64,000 nt of DNA, taken from contig JAFSJX010000003.1 of NCBI GenBank assembly GCA_017449285.1, forward strand, positions 103,070 to 167,069, given 5' to 3'. The position numbers were made by a program, and so were the translations under genes. The first letter of the stretch is position 1; each line of letters starts with the position of its first letter. This stretch comes from Treponema sp. (GTDB taxonomy: Bacteria > Spirochaetota > Spirochaetia > Treponematales > Treponemataceae). Shown one piece after another: positions 53,601 through 61,738 of this stretch. The notes beneath the pieces are model-generated. The model saw nothing but the letters and a program-made list of their open reading frames with translations. It was not told the origin of the DNA and did no database searches.

Positions 53601-53733
53601 AATTCTTGCGGACAAAATCATTCAAGAATGACTGGTCAACGAGTCCTTTTGCGGCAGACTGCGCGAATACCCTGCAAGACAACAGCAATAAAAGCATCCC
53701 GATTGCAATTCGTTTCATCTTCGTCTTTTTCAT
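50692..53733 (-). CDS. Two-component-propeller / Y_Y_Y / class III adenylate cyclase
   Basis: 1013-residue receptor cyclase making cAMP. Signal peptide at residues 1-24; a periplasmic propeller from about 30 to 640 built of repeats such as GYIWLGTYDGLVRFDG, NLWVGHNDEGVSCF and SIWVGTDGGGVYVL (Reg_prop type); a Y_Y_Y domain (about 685-745); a membrane segment (about 757-777); a coiled coil (LEKKVEERTHELKIANEKAE); then the cyclase. Metal Asp are D847 (FTDIVGFT) and D891 (TIGDAYMA); K887 and the Asp in YDIWGDTVNVASRM match the adenine-specifying pair of adenylate cyclases. Propellers of this type usually feed histidine kinases. GAGGA precedes the ATG. It follows the activase gene by 17 bases. Confidence 0.88.
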   Translation of the reverse strand: MKKTKMKRIAIGMLLLLLSCRVFAQSAAKGLVDQSFLNDFVRKNWTTSDGLPGMTITALMQDQKGYIWLGTYDGLVRFDGVEFTTFNLMVDEKYAFSSVRSIFQDSEENLWVGHNDEGVSCFKADGSVSRYTTENGIPQNSVRAICEDHDHNIWLGTASGLCYLTPSHEIVIPHGLKELGQETIQVSKLYCDTAGRIWITTAISGDLFVWSNKSIERFTGITKIANPSVNEVRQDKSGAFWFGVAPHFAVKIKGTEETLFDISHDHLEGTVVNGIIQDSSGNYWFASDSGLTVIHNGLYTYYDKRNGIADDYINEVFQDREGNIWLAYNRGGIEKLSQGKFRTIPTPTTINAICEDKTRGVTWLGADDGMYCYKDNRLIENEITALFKGSRIRHVSMTVDNELLISAYSGISQIRITEDGTVTKWETADGLVGSKCRVAIKTTDGDYYFGTTQGLTIVSHEDGSLSSITRAEGFENEFIMCLYEDSDGSIWVGTDGGGVYVLKDKQIIRHYTTEQGLVGNVIFKITSIDDTIWIGTGMGLSKYLPKTDSFFNFDTSVGLCSGGIFQIICDYTLTAWMTTNKGIVSADYDDMLAVAAGIKKKLSIKTYGDSDGLITGGVTSTSLSMKDARGRVWFTLVDGFAIYDPVKSGKNKIAPHIEIQEYTVDNGKYEYHGETIVLPPSAKRLSIKYTGLSFISSDSMRFSFKLDGFEDDYSDWSGTRLVSYTNLKPGTYKFTVMSQNSDEVSSEPSAPVVIIKKPYIWQRPWFWCVLALIVVALVVRKIHKMRRYQIELEKKVEERTHELKIANEKAENLLLNILPQEVADELTEHPDRTIAQKFPNVTVLFTDIVGFTKMSGGMSAEEVVTLLNKMISLFDERAKREGIEKIKTIGDAYMAACGLTEEADNDSALKMVRFAQGVLDDVRVFNENSPVKVQIRVGINTGNLVAGVIGKTKFIYDIWGDTVNVASRMESTGEPMRIHVSETTHAQTKDVVSYGESVEVAVKGKGEMQTYFL

Positions 53734-53750
53734 GGCTTATTCCTCTCGTA

Positions 53751-56700
53751 TCATGCTTCCTTACGCAGGTCTTCCTGCACAGCCTTTTCCCTTTCCTCCA
53801 CTTCCTCGTAGTTGAGGGGGCGTTTTCCGTAAATCAAGCCGCGCTCATCTTCATCGGGATGCTTTCCGTAGGGAGCATTTGCAAGCAGCAACTTCAGGCG
53901 GTTCAACTGGTTTACTTCGCTGGAGCCGGGGTCGTAGTCGATTGCAGAAATATTTGCCTCAGGGTAGCGGTGGCGCAATTCCTTTATCACGCCACGTCCG
54001 CAGACATGATTGGGCATACAGGCAAAGGGCTGTACACAGGCAAAGGTTTTTACACCCTCGTGAATCAAGTCCACAACCTCGCCCGTCAGGAACCAGCCCT
54101 CTCCAGTCACGTTGCCCAGAGAAATGATGTCCTTTGCATAGTCCATCTTTTCGTAGATTGACGTGGGGGCGGTAAAACGCTTGCTCTTTTTGAGCGTCTT
54201 TGTCACGTAACCGCGGAATTTCTCTGTCATCCAAATCAACAGGCGGGCTATGCGCTCGCCACTCTTGGGAACGGCAAGATTCTTGTGCTTAAAGATGTTG
54301 TCGGAGAAGTTGTAGAGCAAAAAGTCGATGAAGCCCGGCTGCACGCATTCCGCACCCTCTTCCTCAATGGTCTCAACAAGATTGTTGTTTGCCGTGGGGT
54401 GCAGTTTTACGAGGATTTCTCCGACGATTGCCACGCGCGGCTTTTTGACAGGCAGCAGTTCAAGATTGTCAAAGTCACGCACCACGCCGCGCACAATCTT
54501 GTGGTAGGTATGGAGCGACATGTTCTTGAGTTCCCGCCCGATAATTTCATTCCACTTTTCGTAGAGGGCGTTTGCACTTCCCGGCACTTTTTCGTAGGGA
54601 CGTGTACGGTAGAGCACATGAATCAGGAGGTCGCCCAGAATGAACGCCATGACGATGCCCTTGCCAAGGGAGAAGGTCAACTTAAAGCCGGGGTTGTTTT
54701 CCAAGCCTTGGGCAGACAGGGAGATGACTGGCACATGTCCCCAGCCCGCATCGTTCAGCGCACGGCGGATAAAGCCAATATAGTTTGTCATACGGCAGCC
54801 GCCACCAGTCTGAATGATTGCAAGGCTTACATGGTTGATGTCGTATTTTCCGCTTTCCAGAGCCGCCATCAACTGCCCGGTAACAAGGATTGCAGGATAG
54901 CAGGCATCGTTGTTGACGTACTTTAAGCCCACATCCACGGCAGCCTTGTCCACTTCTGGCAGGAATTCAATCTTATAGCCCTCGTATTCAAAGACTTTCT
55001 GATGCAGACGCATGTGAATCGGGCTCATCTGGGGAGCAAGAATGGTATGCGTATATTTGAATTCTTTTTCAAAGGGCTTTCTGTGATAGGCCGAAGACTT
55101 TGCGGGAAGTTTCTTCCTGTTGCGCTGGCGTTCCTTTACGGCCGCAATGAGCGAACGGATGCGGATACGGACAGCACCCAGATTTGAGCCCTCGTCAATT
55201 TTAATCAGCGTGTACATGCGGCCCTTTGCCTTCATGATTTCGTCCACCTGGTCGGAGGAAATGGCATCCAGACCACAACCGAACGAAGTAAGTTGCACCA
55301 GCTCAAGGTTTGGCATACCCGTCACAAATGAGCCCGCCCGATACAAACGGCTGTGGTATGTCCACTGGTCAACAATGCGAAGCGGACGTTCCACCTTGCC
55401 CAAATGAGCCACAGACTCTTCGGTAAAGACCGCAAGCCCCAGACCGTTAATCATTTCAGGAATGCCGTGGTTAATCTCCAGGTCAAGGTGATAGGGTCGT
55501 CCAGAAAGAACGATGCCGTTTGCCCCGCGCAGAATCATTTCTTCCAGAGCCTCTTCGCCCGCCTGCTGGACTTCCTTGCGGAACTTCGCCTGTTCCTGCC
55601 AGCCCGCTTCCACTGCCTCGGCAATCTGCTCACGGGTCAGTTTAAAATGGGGAGAAAGTTCCTCGTAGAGTCTTTCCGCAAGACGCTCCTTGTTCTCAAT
55701 GGGCAGGAAGGGATTCATGAAGAGCACCGACGAGTCCTGTCTGAGAGCGTCCACATTGTTTTTCAAGACCTCGGAATAACTGGTGACAATCGGACAGTTG
55801 TAGTGGTTGTCCGAGCCAGCGTCTTCAATCTGCTCATAGGGAGCGCAGGGATAGAAAATGAATTTGCAGCCCACCTTCAAAAGATGCGTGATGTGTCCGT
55901 GGCTGATTTTTGCAGGATAGCAGACCGACTCCGATGGAATGGTCTCCAATCCTGACTCAAAGACATTGCGCGTTGAGCGGGGAGACAGACGCACGCGGAA
56001 ACCAAGTTTTGTAAAGAAGGTAAACCACATCGGATAGTTTTCATACATATTGAGGACGCGGGGAATGCCCACCTCACCCATGGGGGCTTCAGAAAGAGCC
56101 AGCGGCTTGTAACTGAAAAGCCTGTCGTACTTCCACTTGAAGAGATTGGGAAGATTCTTGTTCTCATCGGTTGCGCCGCTTGATTTTGCGTTTCCTGCGT
56201 CCATCACCGTGTTTCCACCTGCGGCACGCTCAGCACCACGCTCACAGCGGTTACCCGTAACAAATGTCCTGACTCTCCTGCCGTCCGTGCCGTCATCGCT
56301 GTTTGTGGTAAAGGTGTTTATGGTCAGAAGACAGTTGTTCTGACAGCCACCGCAGCGGCGCAGTTCCAAATCCACATGGAAATTGTCCAGTTGCTCAGGG
56401 GTCGCAATGCCAGAATGAATGACCGGCGGCACAAAACCAACCTCTTCTCCCGGCTTGGGGGCAGTCAAATCGCGCCACTGGTCGTAGGCAATCAAGGCCG
56501 CACCGTATGCGCCCATCAGCCCCGCCACATCAGGACGGTAGACATGTACGCCCGCAATTTTCTCAAAGGCACGCAAGACGGCATCGTTATAGAATGTGCC
56601 GCCCTGCACCACAACCTTTGTGCCGATTTCGCTTGCATTGCGCAGTTTTATGACCTTAAAGAGGGCATTTTTGATGACTGAATAGGAAAGTCCCGCCGAG

Positions 56701-58289
56701 ATGTCGGCAATGGTCGCCCCCTCTTTCTGCGCCTGCTTTACGCGGCTGTTCATGAAAACCGTACAGCGGCTTCCCAAGTCAACTGGTTTTTCCGCCAAAA
56801 GGGCAATTCTGCTGAATTCCTTGATGTCGAGGTTCATCGAATTGGCAAACTGCGAAAGAAATGAGCCACAACCCGATGAACAGGCTTCGTTCAGCTGAAT
56901 GGAGACAATCGCGCCGTCCTTCATGCGCAGGCACTTCATGTCCTGTCCGCCAATATCCAGCAGGAACTCCACACCGGGCACAAAGAAATCCGCGGCGCGG
57001 TAATGGGTAATCGTCTCAACTTCGCCCGCATCCACGCCCAGAGCCGCCTGAAACAAAGCCTCGCCATAGCCTGTGGAAACTGAACGGGCGATGTAGGCAT
57101 GTTTTGGCAGGATTTTGTACAAGTCTTTGAGGACGCGCACGGCCAAATCAACGGGATTACCCGCATTCATGTCATAGAAACGCCAGAGGATGCGGCCTTT
57201 CTGGTCAACCAGTACCGCTTTTGTCGTCGTTGAGCCCGCGTCCAGACCCAAAAAGAGCGGCCCAGACGCTTCCTCAAGAGATGCCGTTTCCGTCACTTCC
57301 TTTGCATGGCGGGCCTTGAATTCGTCCAAATCCGTCTGATCCTTAAACAAGGGCTCCAGACGCTGGACTTCCTGCATTTCCGCGCCAACAAGATTTTTCA
57401 GATTTTCCCTGAATTCAGCGATTGTGGGATATTCGGGCTGCTTCTGTCCTGTAATCACGGAATGTTTGGTGTCCGCATTCAAGGCAGAGCCCGCCGCCAC
57501 AAACAACTGTGAGTTTTCGGGAACAATAATCGCGTCCCCCTCCAGGTGCAGAGTCTCAATAAAACGCTGGCGCAACTGATCCAAAAAGTGCAGCGGGCCT
57601 CCCAAAAAGGCCACGTTTCCGCGAATCGGCTTACCGCAGGCAAGACCGCCAATAGTCTGGTTCACCACCGCCTGAAAAATAGACGCGGCAATGTCTTCCC
57701 TCCGCGCGCCCTCGTTGATGAGCGGCTGCACGTCAGTCTTTGCAAACACACCACAGCGCGCCGCAATCGGATAGATTGTCGTGCATCCAGCGGCAAGTTT
57801 ATTCAAGCCCGGCGCATCGGTTTCCAAAAGAGCCGCCATCTGGTCAATAAAGGCTCCCGTACCGCCCGCACAGGTTCCGTTCATGCGCTGGTCAACGCCG
57901 CCGGTAAAATAGGTGATTTTTGCGTCCTCGCCGCCAAGTTCAATGACCACATCGGTGCGGGGAATCAGTTTCTTTACGGCGGTGGTAGCGGCAACGACTT
58001 CCTGTATAAAGGGAATGTTGAGCCACTGAGAGACAGAAAGACCGCCAGAACCAGTTACCTTTGCGCTGATTCTGCGCTTGTCGCCCTCAGGGAGTTTCTT
58101 TTCAAGTTCGTCAAAAGCACGGCTTACCACTGTGATAATCGTGTTTCGGATGTCAGCACGATGCCGCTCGTATGCGGAAAACAAAAAAGTGCCGTCATCG
58201 TCCAATGCGACAACTTTTACGGTTGTAGAACCAACATCGATTCCCATACGGATGGGTGCAAGAGCGGGTGTAAAATGTGTATCTGCCAT
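53751..58289 (-). CDS. Fused acyl-CoA dehydratase activase / BcrAD-type ATPase protein
   Basis: 1512-residue protein of the 2-hydroxyglutaryl-CoA dehydratase activator family (COG1924 with COG3580/3581-like parts). Two ASKHA ATPase domains are present: GIDVGSTTVKVVALDDDG with GTCAGGTGAFIDQMA, and LGLDAGSTTTKAVLVD with NEACSSGCGSFLSQFA, in each of which the Cys binds a bridging 4Fe-4S cluster. The rest (about residues 690-1500) resembles the dehydratase-like HgdB/DUF2229 regions with many cysteines (CGGCQNNCLLTI, GNRCERGAE, CFACMPNHVCGRG). The exact substrate of these stand-alone fusions is unknown. Its own promoter lies inside the end of cbiG. Expressed with the cyclase downstream. Confidence 0.88.
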   Translation of the reverse strand: MADTHFTPALAPIRMGIDVGSTTVKVVALDDDGTFLFSAYERHRADIRNTIITVVSRAFDELEKKLPEGDKRRISAKVTGSGGLSVSQWLNIPFIQEVVAATTAVKKLIPRTDVVIELGGEDAKITYFTGGVDQRMNGTCAGGTGAFIDQMAALLETDAPGLNKLAAGCTTIYPIAARCGVFAKTDVQPLINEGARREDIAASIFQAVVNQTIGGLACGKPIRGNVAFLGGPLHFLDQLRQRFIETLHLEGDAIIVPENSQLFVAAGSALNADTKHSVITGQKQPEYPTIAEFRENLKNLVGAEMQEVQRLEPLFKDQTDLDEFKARHAKEVTETASLEEASGPLFLGLDAGSTTTKAVLVDQKGRILWRFYDMNAGNPVDLAVRVLKDLYKILPKHAYIARSVSTGYGEALFQAALGVDAGEVETITHYRAADFFVPGVEFLLDIGGQDMKCLRMKDGAIVSIQLNEACSSGCGSFLSQFANSMNLDIKEFSRIALLAEKPVDLGSRCTVFMNSRVKQAQKEGATIADISAGLSYSVIKNALFKVIKLRNASEIGTKVVVQGGTFYNDAVLRAFEKIAGVHVYRPDVAGLMGAYGAALIAYDQWRDLTAPKPGEEVGFVPPVIHSGIATPEQLDNFHVDLELRRCGGCQNNCLLTINTFTTNSDDGTDGRRVRTFVTGNRCERGAERAAGGNTVMDAGNAKSSGATDENKNLPNLFKWKYDRLFSYKPLALSEAPMGEVGIPRVLNMYENYPMWFTFFTKLGFRVRLSPRSTRNVFESGLETIPSESVCYPAKISHGHITHLLKVGCKFIFYPCAPYEQIEDAGSDNHYNCPIVTSYSEVLKNNVDALRQDSSVLFMNPFLPIENKERLAERLYEELSPHFKLTREQIAEAVEAGWQEQAKFRKEVQQAGEEALEEMILRGANGIVLSGRPYHLDLEINHGIPEMINGLGLAVFTEESVAHLGKVERPLRIVDQWTYHSRLYRAGSFVTGMPNLELVQLTSFGCGLDAISSDQVDEIMKAKGRMYTLIKIDEGSNLGAVRIRIRSLIAAVKERQRNRKKLPAKSSAYHRKPFEKEFKYTHTILAPQMSPIHMRLHQKVFEYEGYKIEFLPEVDKAAVDVGLKYVNNDACYPAILVTGQLMAALESGKYDINHVSLAIIQTGGGCRMTNYIGFIRRALNDAGWGHVPVISLSAQGLENNPGFKLTFSLGKGIVMAFILGDLLIHVLYRTRPYEKVPGSANALYEKWNEIIGRELKNMSLHTYHKIVRGVVRDFDNLELLPVKKPRVAIVGEILVKLHPTANNNLVETIEEEGAECVQPGFIDFLLYNFSDNIFKHKNLAVPKSGERIARLLIWMTEKFRGYVTKTLKKSKRFTAPTSIYEKMDYAKDIISLGNVTGEGWFLTGEVVDLIHEGVKTFACVQPFACMPNHVCGRGVIKELRHRYPEANISAIDYDPGSSEVNQLNRLKLLLANAPYGKHPDEDERGLIYGKRPLNYEEVEEREKAVQEDLRKEA

Positions 58290-58292
58290 AAT

Positions 58293-59981
58293 TTAATTAG
58301 TATACCGTAAAAAAGAAGAATACGCAATTGGGGAGATAGAAGCCGCAATCGTCATTCCATTACGCGCTGTCTTCCGCAAAAGCAACCAGTCCGCAGTCGT
58401 ATTTCCTGCAAGAACCGCCGCTCGCTCGCATACGCAGTCAACACCCGTCGTCTCACGCACAAAGTCTGACGAAGAAAAACTGGACGTTCCAGCATCTGCT
58501 GTATTCAGTTCATCCGCAGTGAATGTAATAAATGGTACGCCAAGTTCTGAGGCAAAATCACACACCGCCTTCTCATCTTTTTTTAGGCAGATGCTCGCCA
58601 CCGCTCCCACAAGATGCAAATCCAAATCGTATTCTGAAAAAATAGCGCGGACAAATTCCGAAAGAACATGGCTATCCGTTCCCTGTTTGCAACCGATTCC
58701 CACACAAAGCGGCTTTTTTTTCGCAAGGACTGCGGCAGTAATTTTTTTTGCAGTAGCTAAATCGGGAATGTGCCAGCCGTGTTTTTTTGCCCAGTTGTCA
58801 ATCGCCCATGTGCCACGTCCGTCAGTCGCCGTCGTCACCACGGGAATTGCCCCCAGTACAGATGCAATCGCCTTCGCAGCGTCATTTGCCCCGCCCAAAT
58901 GCCCGCTTAATAAAGAAATCACAAAGCGTCCGCTTTCGTCCGCACACACCACGGCGGGATCTTCTGCTTTGCTTTTGACAAACGGACTGACTGCCCGCAC
59001 CGCAATACCCGCCGCACCCACAAATACCAAAAGGACACGCTTCCCGCCGTGCGCACAGGAAAACTGCTCTTCGCAAAATTTTTCTAACGGCAGATGACCT
59101 TCACCAAAACAGCGGAACAAATGCGACAAATTCGGGAATGACAGCGCAATTCTTTCTGCCAACTTCGCACCGCGCTCGGTAAAGCAGACGATAGCAACGT
59201 AGTCAACAGTGAGTTCTTCAACGCACAGGTTGCCTTTTCGGTATTTCGTAGAAAACTGTTTGTCGTACAGGCGGCTCAGTTCGTAGCGGTCACCAAGGAA
59301 ATCGCCTACAAGGACGAGCGCAGTTTTGGTAATTCCTGCCTCCGCCGTCTTCCCTGCGATGTCTGCCAATGTGCCTCGTACTATTTTTTCGTCTTGCCAA
59401 CTTGCCTTATATACCACCGCGCAGGGAGTCCGTTCCGTGTATGCGCCGCCCGAAAGCAGTTCCGCTGTCAGTTCAGGCAACATTCCGCTCGACAAAAAAA
59501 GCACCATCGTCGCGCCGTGTTCTGCTAGAAAGCGAATCTTTTCGCGCTCTGGCACAGGTGTTCTGCCTTCCATACGGCTTATGATAACGGTCTGGCTTAT
59601 TTCAGGAACGGTCAGTTCACGTTTTAACGAAGATGCCGCCGCAAACATTGACGAAACGCCTGGCACAACCTCATACGAAATATCCGCCGCGTCCAACAAA
59701 GCCATCTGCTCACGGATTGCGCCAAAAATCGAAGGGTCTCCCGTATGCAGACGAACGCAAATTTTTCCTTCACGGGCGGCTTTCTGCAAAATGGCATCCG
59801 TTTCTTCAAGCGTCATCTTCGCGCTGTCATAGATTTCGCATTCTGATTTGCAATAAGAAAGCAATTCCTTGTTCACAAGGCTTCCCGCCCACACTACTAC
59901 ATCCGCGTTTTCCAAAAGCCGTGCGCCCCGTACCGTAATCAAATCCGCCGCGCCGCTTCCCGCGCCCACAAAATAAATCAT
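58293..59981 (-). CDS. Fusion of cobalt-precorrin-4 C11-methyltransferase and CbiG
   Basis: Two steps of anaerobic cobalamin synthesis in one chain of 562 residues. Residues about 1-245 are CbiF/CobM (YFVGAGSGAADLITVRGA, RLHTGDPSIFGAIREQM, YEVVPGVSSMFAAA, SAM methyltransferase fold). Residues about 260-562 are CbiG, cobalt-precorrin-5A hydrolase (VAIVCFTERGAKLAERI, FVISLLSGHLGGANDAAKAI, PVVTTATDGRGTWAIDNWA, CVGIGCKQGTDSHVLSEFV). The pairing is sensible since the two act consecutively. Start ATG overlaps the cbiL stop by four bases. No other corrin gene is in the window. Confidence 0.92.
   Translation of the reverse strand: MIYFVGAGSGAADLITVRGARLLENADVVVWAGSLVNKELLSYCKSECEIYDSAKMTLEETDAILQKAAREGKICVRLHTGDPSIFGAIREQMALLDAADISYEVVPGVSSMFAAASSLKRELTVPEISQTVIISRMEGRTPVPEREKIRFLAEHGATMVLFLSSGMLPELTAELLSGGAYTERTPCAVVYKASWQDEKIVRGTLADIAGKTAEAGITKTALVLVGDFLGDRYELSRLYDKQFSTKYRKGNLCVEELTVDYVAIVCFTERGAKLAERIALSFPNLSHLFRCFGEGHLPLEKFCEEQFSCAHGGKRVLLVFVGAAGIAVRAVSPFVKSKAEDPAVVCADESGRFVISLLSGHLGGANDAAKAIASVLGAIPVVTTATDGRGTWAIDNWAKKHGWHIPDLATAKKITAAVLAKKKPLCVGIGCKQGTDSHVLSEFVRAIFSEYDLDLHLVGAVASICLKKDEKAVCDFASELGVPFITFTADELNTADAGTSSFSSSDFVRETTGVDCVCERAAVLAGNTTADWLLLRKTARNGMTIAASISPIAYSSFLRYTN
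58299..58327 (-). promoter_or_regulatory. Internal promoter of the activase gene
   Basis: TTGCGT (58322-58327, minus strand), 17-base spacer, TATACT (58299-58304), nine bases before the ATG at 58289. It lies in the last codons of cbiG, with no ribosome site, so the activase could be made without the cob genes. Confidence 0.55.
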
Positions 59982-60712
59982 GTCCTATTCCCCCGCACAA
60001 TAATGACCGAAAGATATGCGGCGTCAAACGCCTCTTCCCTCATCTGCCGGATTGCTTCCCCACGAAAAACACGCTCATCGGGCAAACTCGCTTTCTGAAC
60101 CAAAACTGTCCGCCCAAGCAAATCACATTCGCCAATCAAGGCAATAATTTCGCGTAAATGCCGCCCCATTTTCATCAGAATCTTCGTGCCGTCCGCGCAC
60201 AATGCTGATTTCAGTTTTTTTTCTATATAGAAAGCATCCGCAGGAATAATCGTCACCATCTCATCACGCTGCGCAAGGGAAATCGCACCCGCACACGCCG
60301 CCACAGAAAATGATGTGACCCCCGCCACAAACCGCACCTCACATCCAAGCGATTGCACACGCTCCGCAATATGGCTTCCCGTAGCATAGAGCGACACATC
60401 TCCGATTGAGACAAAAGCGACAGAATTTCCGCCGCGCACTAATTCCGCACACTCACGGGAAATGCGCTCATATTCGGCACACACCACCGTCCTATCCCGT
60501 GTCATCGGAATCTGAAAAAAACGCACGTCCTTCGTTTTTAAGTCAACCGCTTCGCTCACCGCGTCATAAGCAATGTGATGAGATTCCCCACCGTCTCCCG
60601 CAGTCTTTGGAAAACAAATTACCTCACACGCATTCAGCACCCGCACCGCCTGCACCGTCAGCAATTCGGGATTTCCTGCCCCGGCACTCACGCTGTAAAA
60701 CACCGCATTCAT
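59978..60712 (-). CDS. cbiL: Cobalt-precorrin-2 C20-methyltransferase
   Basis: SAM-dependent corrin-ring methyltransferase of the anaerobic B12 path. 244 residues with FYSVSAGAGNPELLTVQAVR at the N terminus, FPKTAGDGGESHHIAYDAVS, FVSIGDVSLYATGSHIAERV and the FVAGVTSFSVAACAG and ILMKMGRHLREIIALIGE motifs that distinguish C20 enzymes. First gene of the cbiL-cbiFG-activase-cyclase run. A TACAAT lies seven bases before the ATG and no ribosome site or cobalamin riboswitch fits in the 67 bases before the divergent gene. Confidence 0.92.
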   Translation of the reverse strand: MNAVFYSVSAGAGNPELLTVQAVRVLNACEVICFPKTAGDGGESHHIAYDAVSEAVDLKTKDVRFFQIPMTRDRTVVCAEYERISRECAELVRGGNSVAFVSIGDVSLYATGSHIAERVQSLGCEVRFVAGVTSFSVAACAGAISLAQRDEMVTIIPADAFYIEKKLKSALCADGTKILMKMGRHLREIIALIGECDLLGRTVLVQKASLPDERVFRGEAIRQMREEAFDAAYLSVIIVRGNRT

Positions 60713-60719
60713 ACAAACG

Positions 60720-60748
60720 ATTGTAGCATAATTCGCGCAATCTGTGGA
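60720..60748 (-). promoter_or_regulatory. cbiL promoter, predicted leaderless
   Basis: TCCACA (60743-60748, minus strand), 17-base spacer, TACAAT (60720-60725), seven bases to the ATG at 60712. Confidence 0.55.
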
Positions 60749-60773
60749 AAAAATTCCGCATATCCGCTATACT
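60745..60773 (+). promoter_or_regulatory. Promoter of the MBL gene, predicted leaderless
   Basis: TGGAAA (60745-60750), 17-base spacer and TATACT (60768-60773), six bases before ATG 60780. It overlaps the cbiL -35 on the other strand, so the two promoters may exclude each other. Confidence 0.45.
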
Positions 60774-60779
60774 GTTCCT

Positions 60780-61718
60780 ATGACAACGACAGGCTTGGAA
60801 TACGTACCACTTACATCTCACATCGGTTATTTTATCGGTGCGACGAATATTGGCATCATCACGGAAAAACAGGGAGAAAAAACACGGCTCTGGCTGATAG
60901 ACACGCCAAATACAATTGCGCTGACCAAGTTCATGTATGAGACATTGCAAGCCATCTACGACAATCTGGAACTGGTCGCCATCATCAACACGCACTCCCA
61001 TGCCGACCACTGCGGGGGAAACGTTTTTTTGCAGGAACGTACCGGCTGTCAGATTTGGGCGACAAAAGGAGAGAGCGTTCTGATGGAACTTCCCATCTTG
61101 CAGTCCGCATTAGTCTACGGCGGCTCTCCGATAAAAGACATCGAATCCAAATACCTCAAGGCTGACCCTTGCACGGTTGACCACATTCTGACCGAAGCAA
61201 TCCGTTTTGACCTGAGCGAAACGCTTTCCGTTACCCCCGTATCACTTCCCGGTCATTACATCGACATGGCGGCAATGATTGTAAGCGACAAAACTGACGG
61301 AAAACAGGTCGCATTTCTGGCAGACGGCATCTCGGGACGAAACATTATCAAACGCTATTGGATTCAGTATTTGTTCAACGAGCAACAGTTTAAGCAGTCT
61401 CTCCTGAAAATCAAGGAAATCAAAGCGGACTTCTACGTTCCCGGTCATGGCGATATGGTGACAGAAATTGAGGGGCTGGTGGAACTAAATCTGCTTGCCG
61501 TACTGGAAACAGAGGCGATGATTGAGGATGAGCTGACCAAACCGCTCACATTCGAGGAGATTCTCAAAGCCGTTGCAGACAGAAACAATATTCCGCTCAA
61601 AGTAAGCCAGTTTGAATTGATTGGAAGCACCGTGCGCTCCTATCTCTCCAGCCTGTATGCGGCAGGAAAAATCACCTACGAGATAACCGAAAACCGTATG
61701 CTGTGGAAAAAAGCCTAG
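60780..61718 (+). CDS. Metallo-beta-lactamase-fold hydrolase
   Basis: 312 residues with the MBL motif THSHADHCGGN, a further His in LPGHYIDMAAM, Asp in FLADGISG and His in YVPGHGDMV, so a full dinuclear metal site. The C-terminal 70 residues are a winged-helix-like extension (TFEEILKAVADRNN, YLSSLYAAGKITYEITENRM), seen in some glyoxalase II-like hydrolases. Substrate unknown. The start is ATG 60780, six bases past a TATACT; a GTG at 60744 is in the promoter. Confidence 0.85.
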   Translation: MTTTGLEYVPLTSHIGYFIGATNIGIITEKQGEKTRLWLIDTPNTIALTKFMYETLQAIYDNLELVAIINTHSHADHCGGNVFLQERTGCQIWATKGESVLMELPILQSALVYGGSPIKDIESKYLKADPCTVDHILTEAIRFDLSETLSVTPVSLPGHYIDMAAMIVSDKTDGKQVAFLADGISGRNIIKRYWIQYLFNEQQFKQSLLKIKEIKADFYVPGHGDMVTEIEGLVELNLLAVLETEAMIEDELTKPLTFEEILKAVADRNNIPLKVSQFELIGSTVRSYLSSLYAAGKITYEITENRMLWKKA

Positions 61719-61738
61719 GATAATCTGGCATTACCATG

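Noticed and set aside
50692..53733. Histidine kinase or diguanylate cyclase output for the propeller receptor
   Set aside because: No H-box, GGDEF or receiver motif; the C-terminal domain has class III cyclase residues.
60713..60779. Cobalamin riboswitch ahead of cbiL
   Set aside because: Only 67 bases separate the divergent starts and the promoter abuts the start codon; no B12 box is present.
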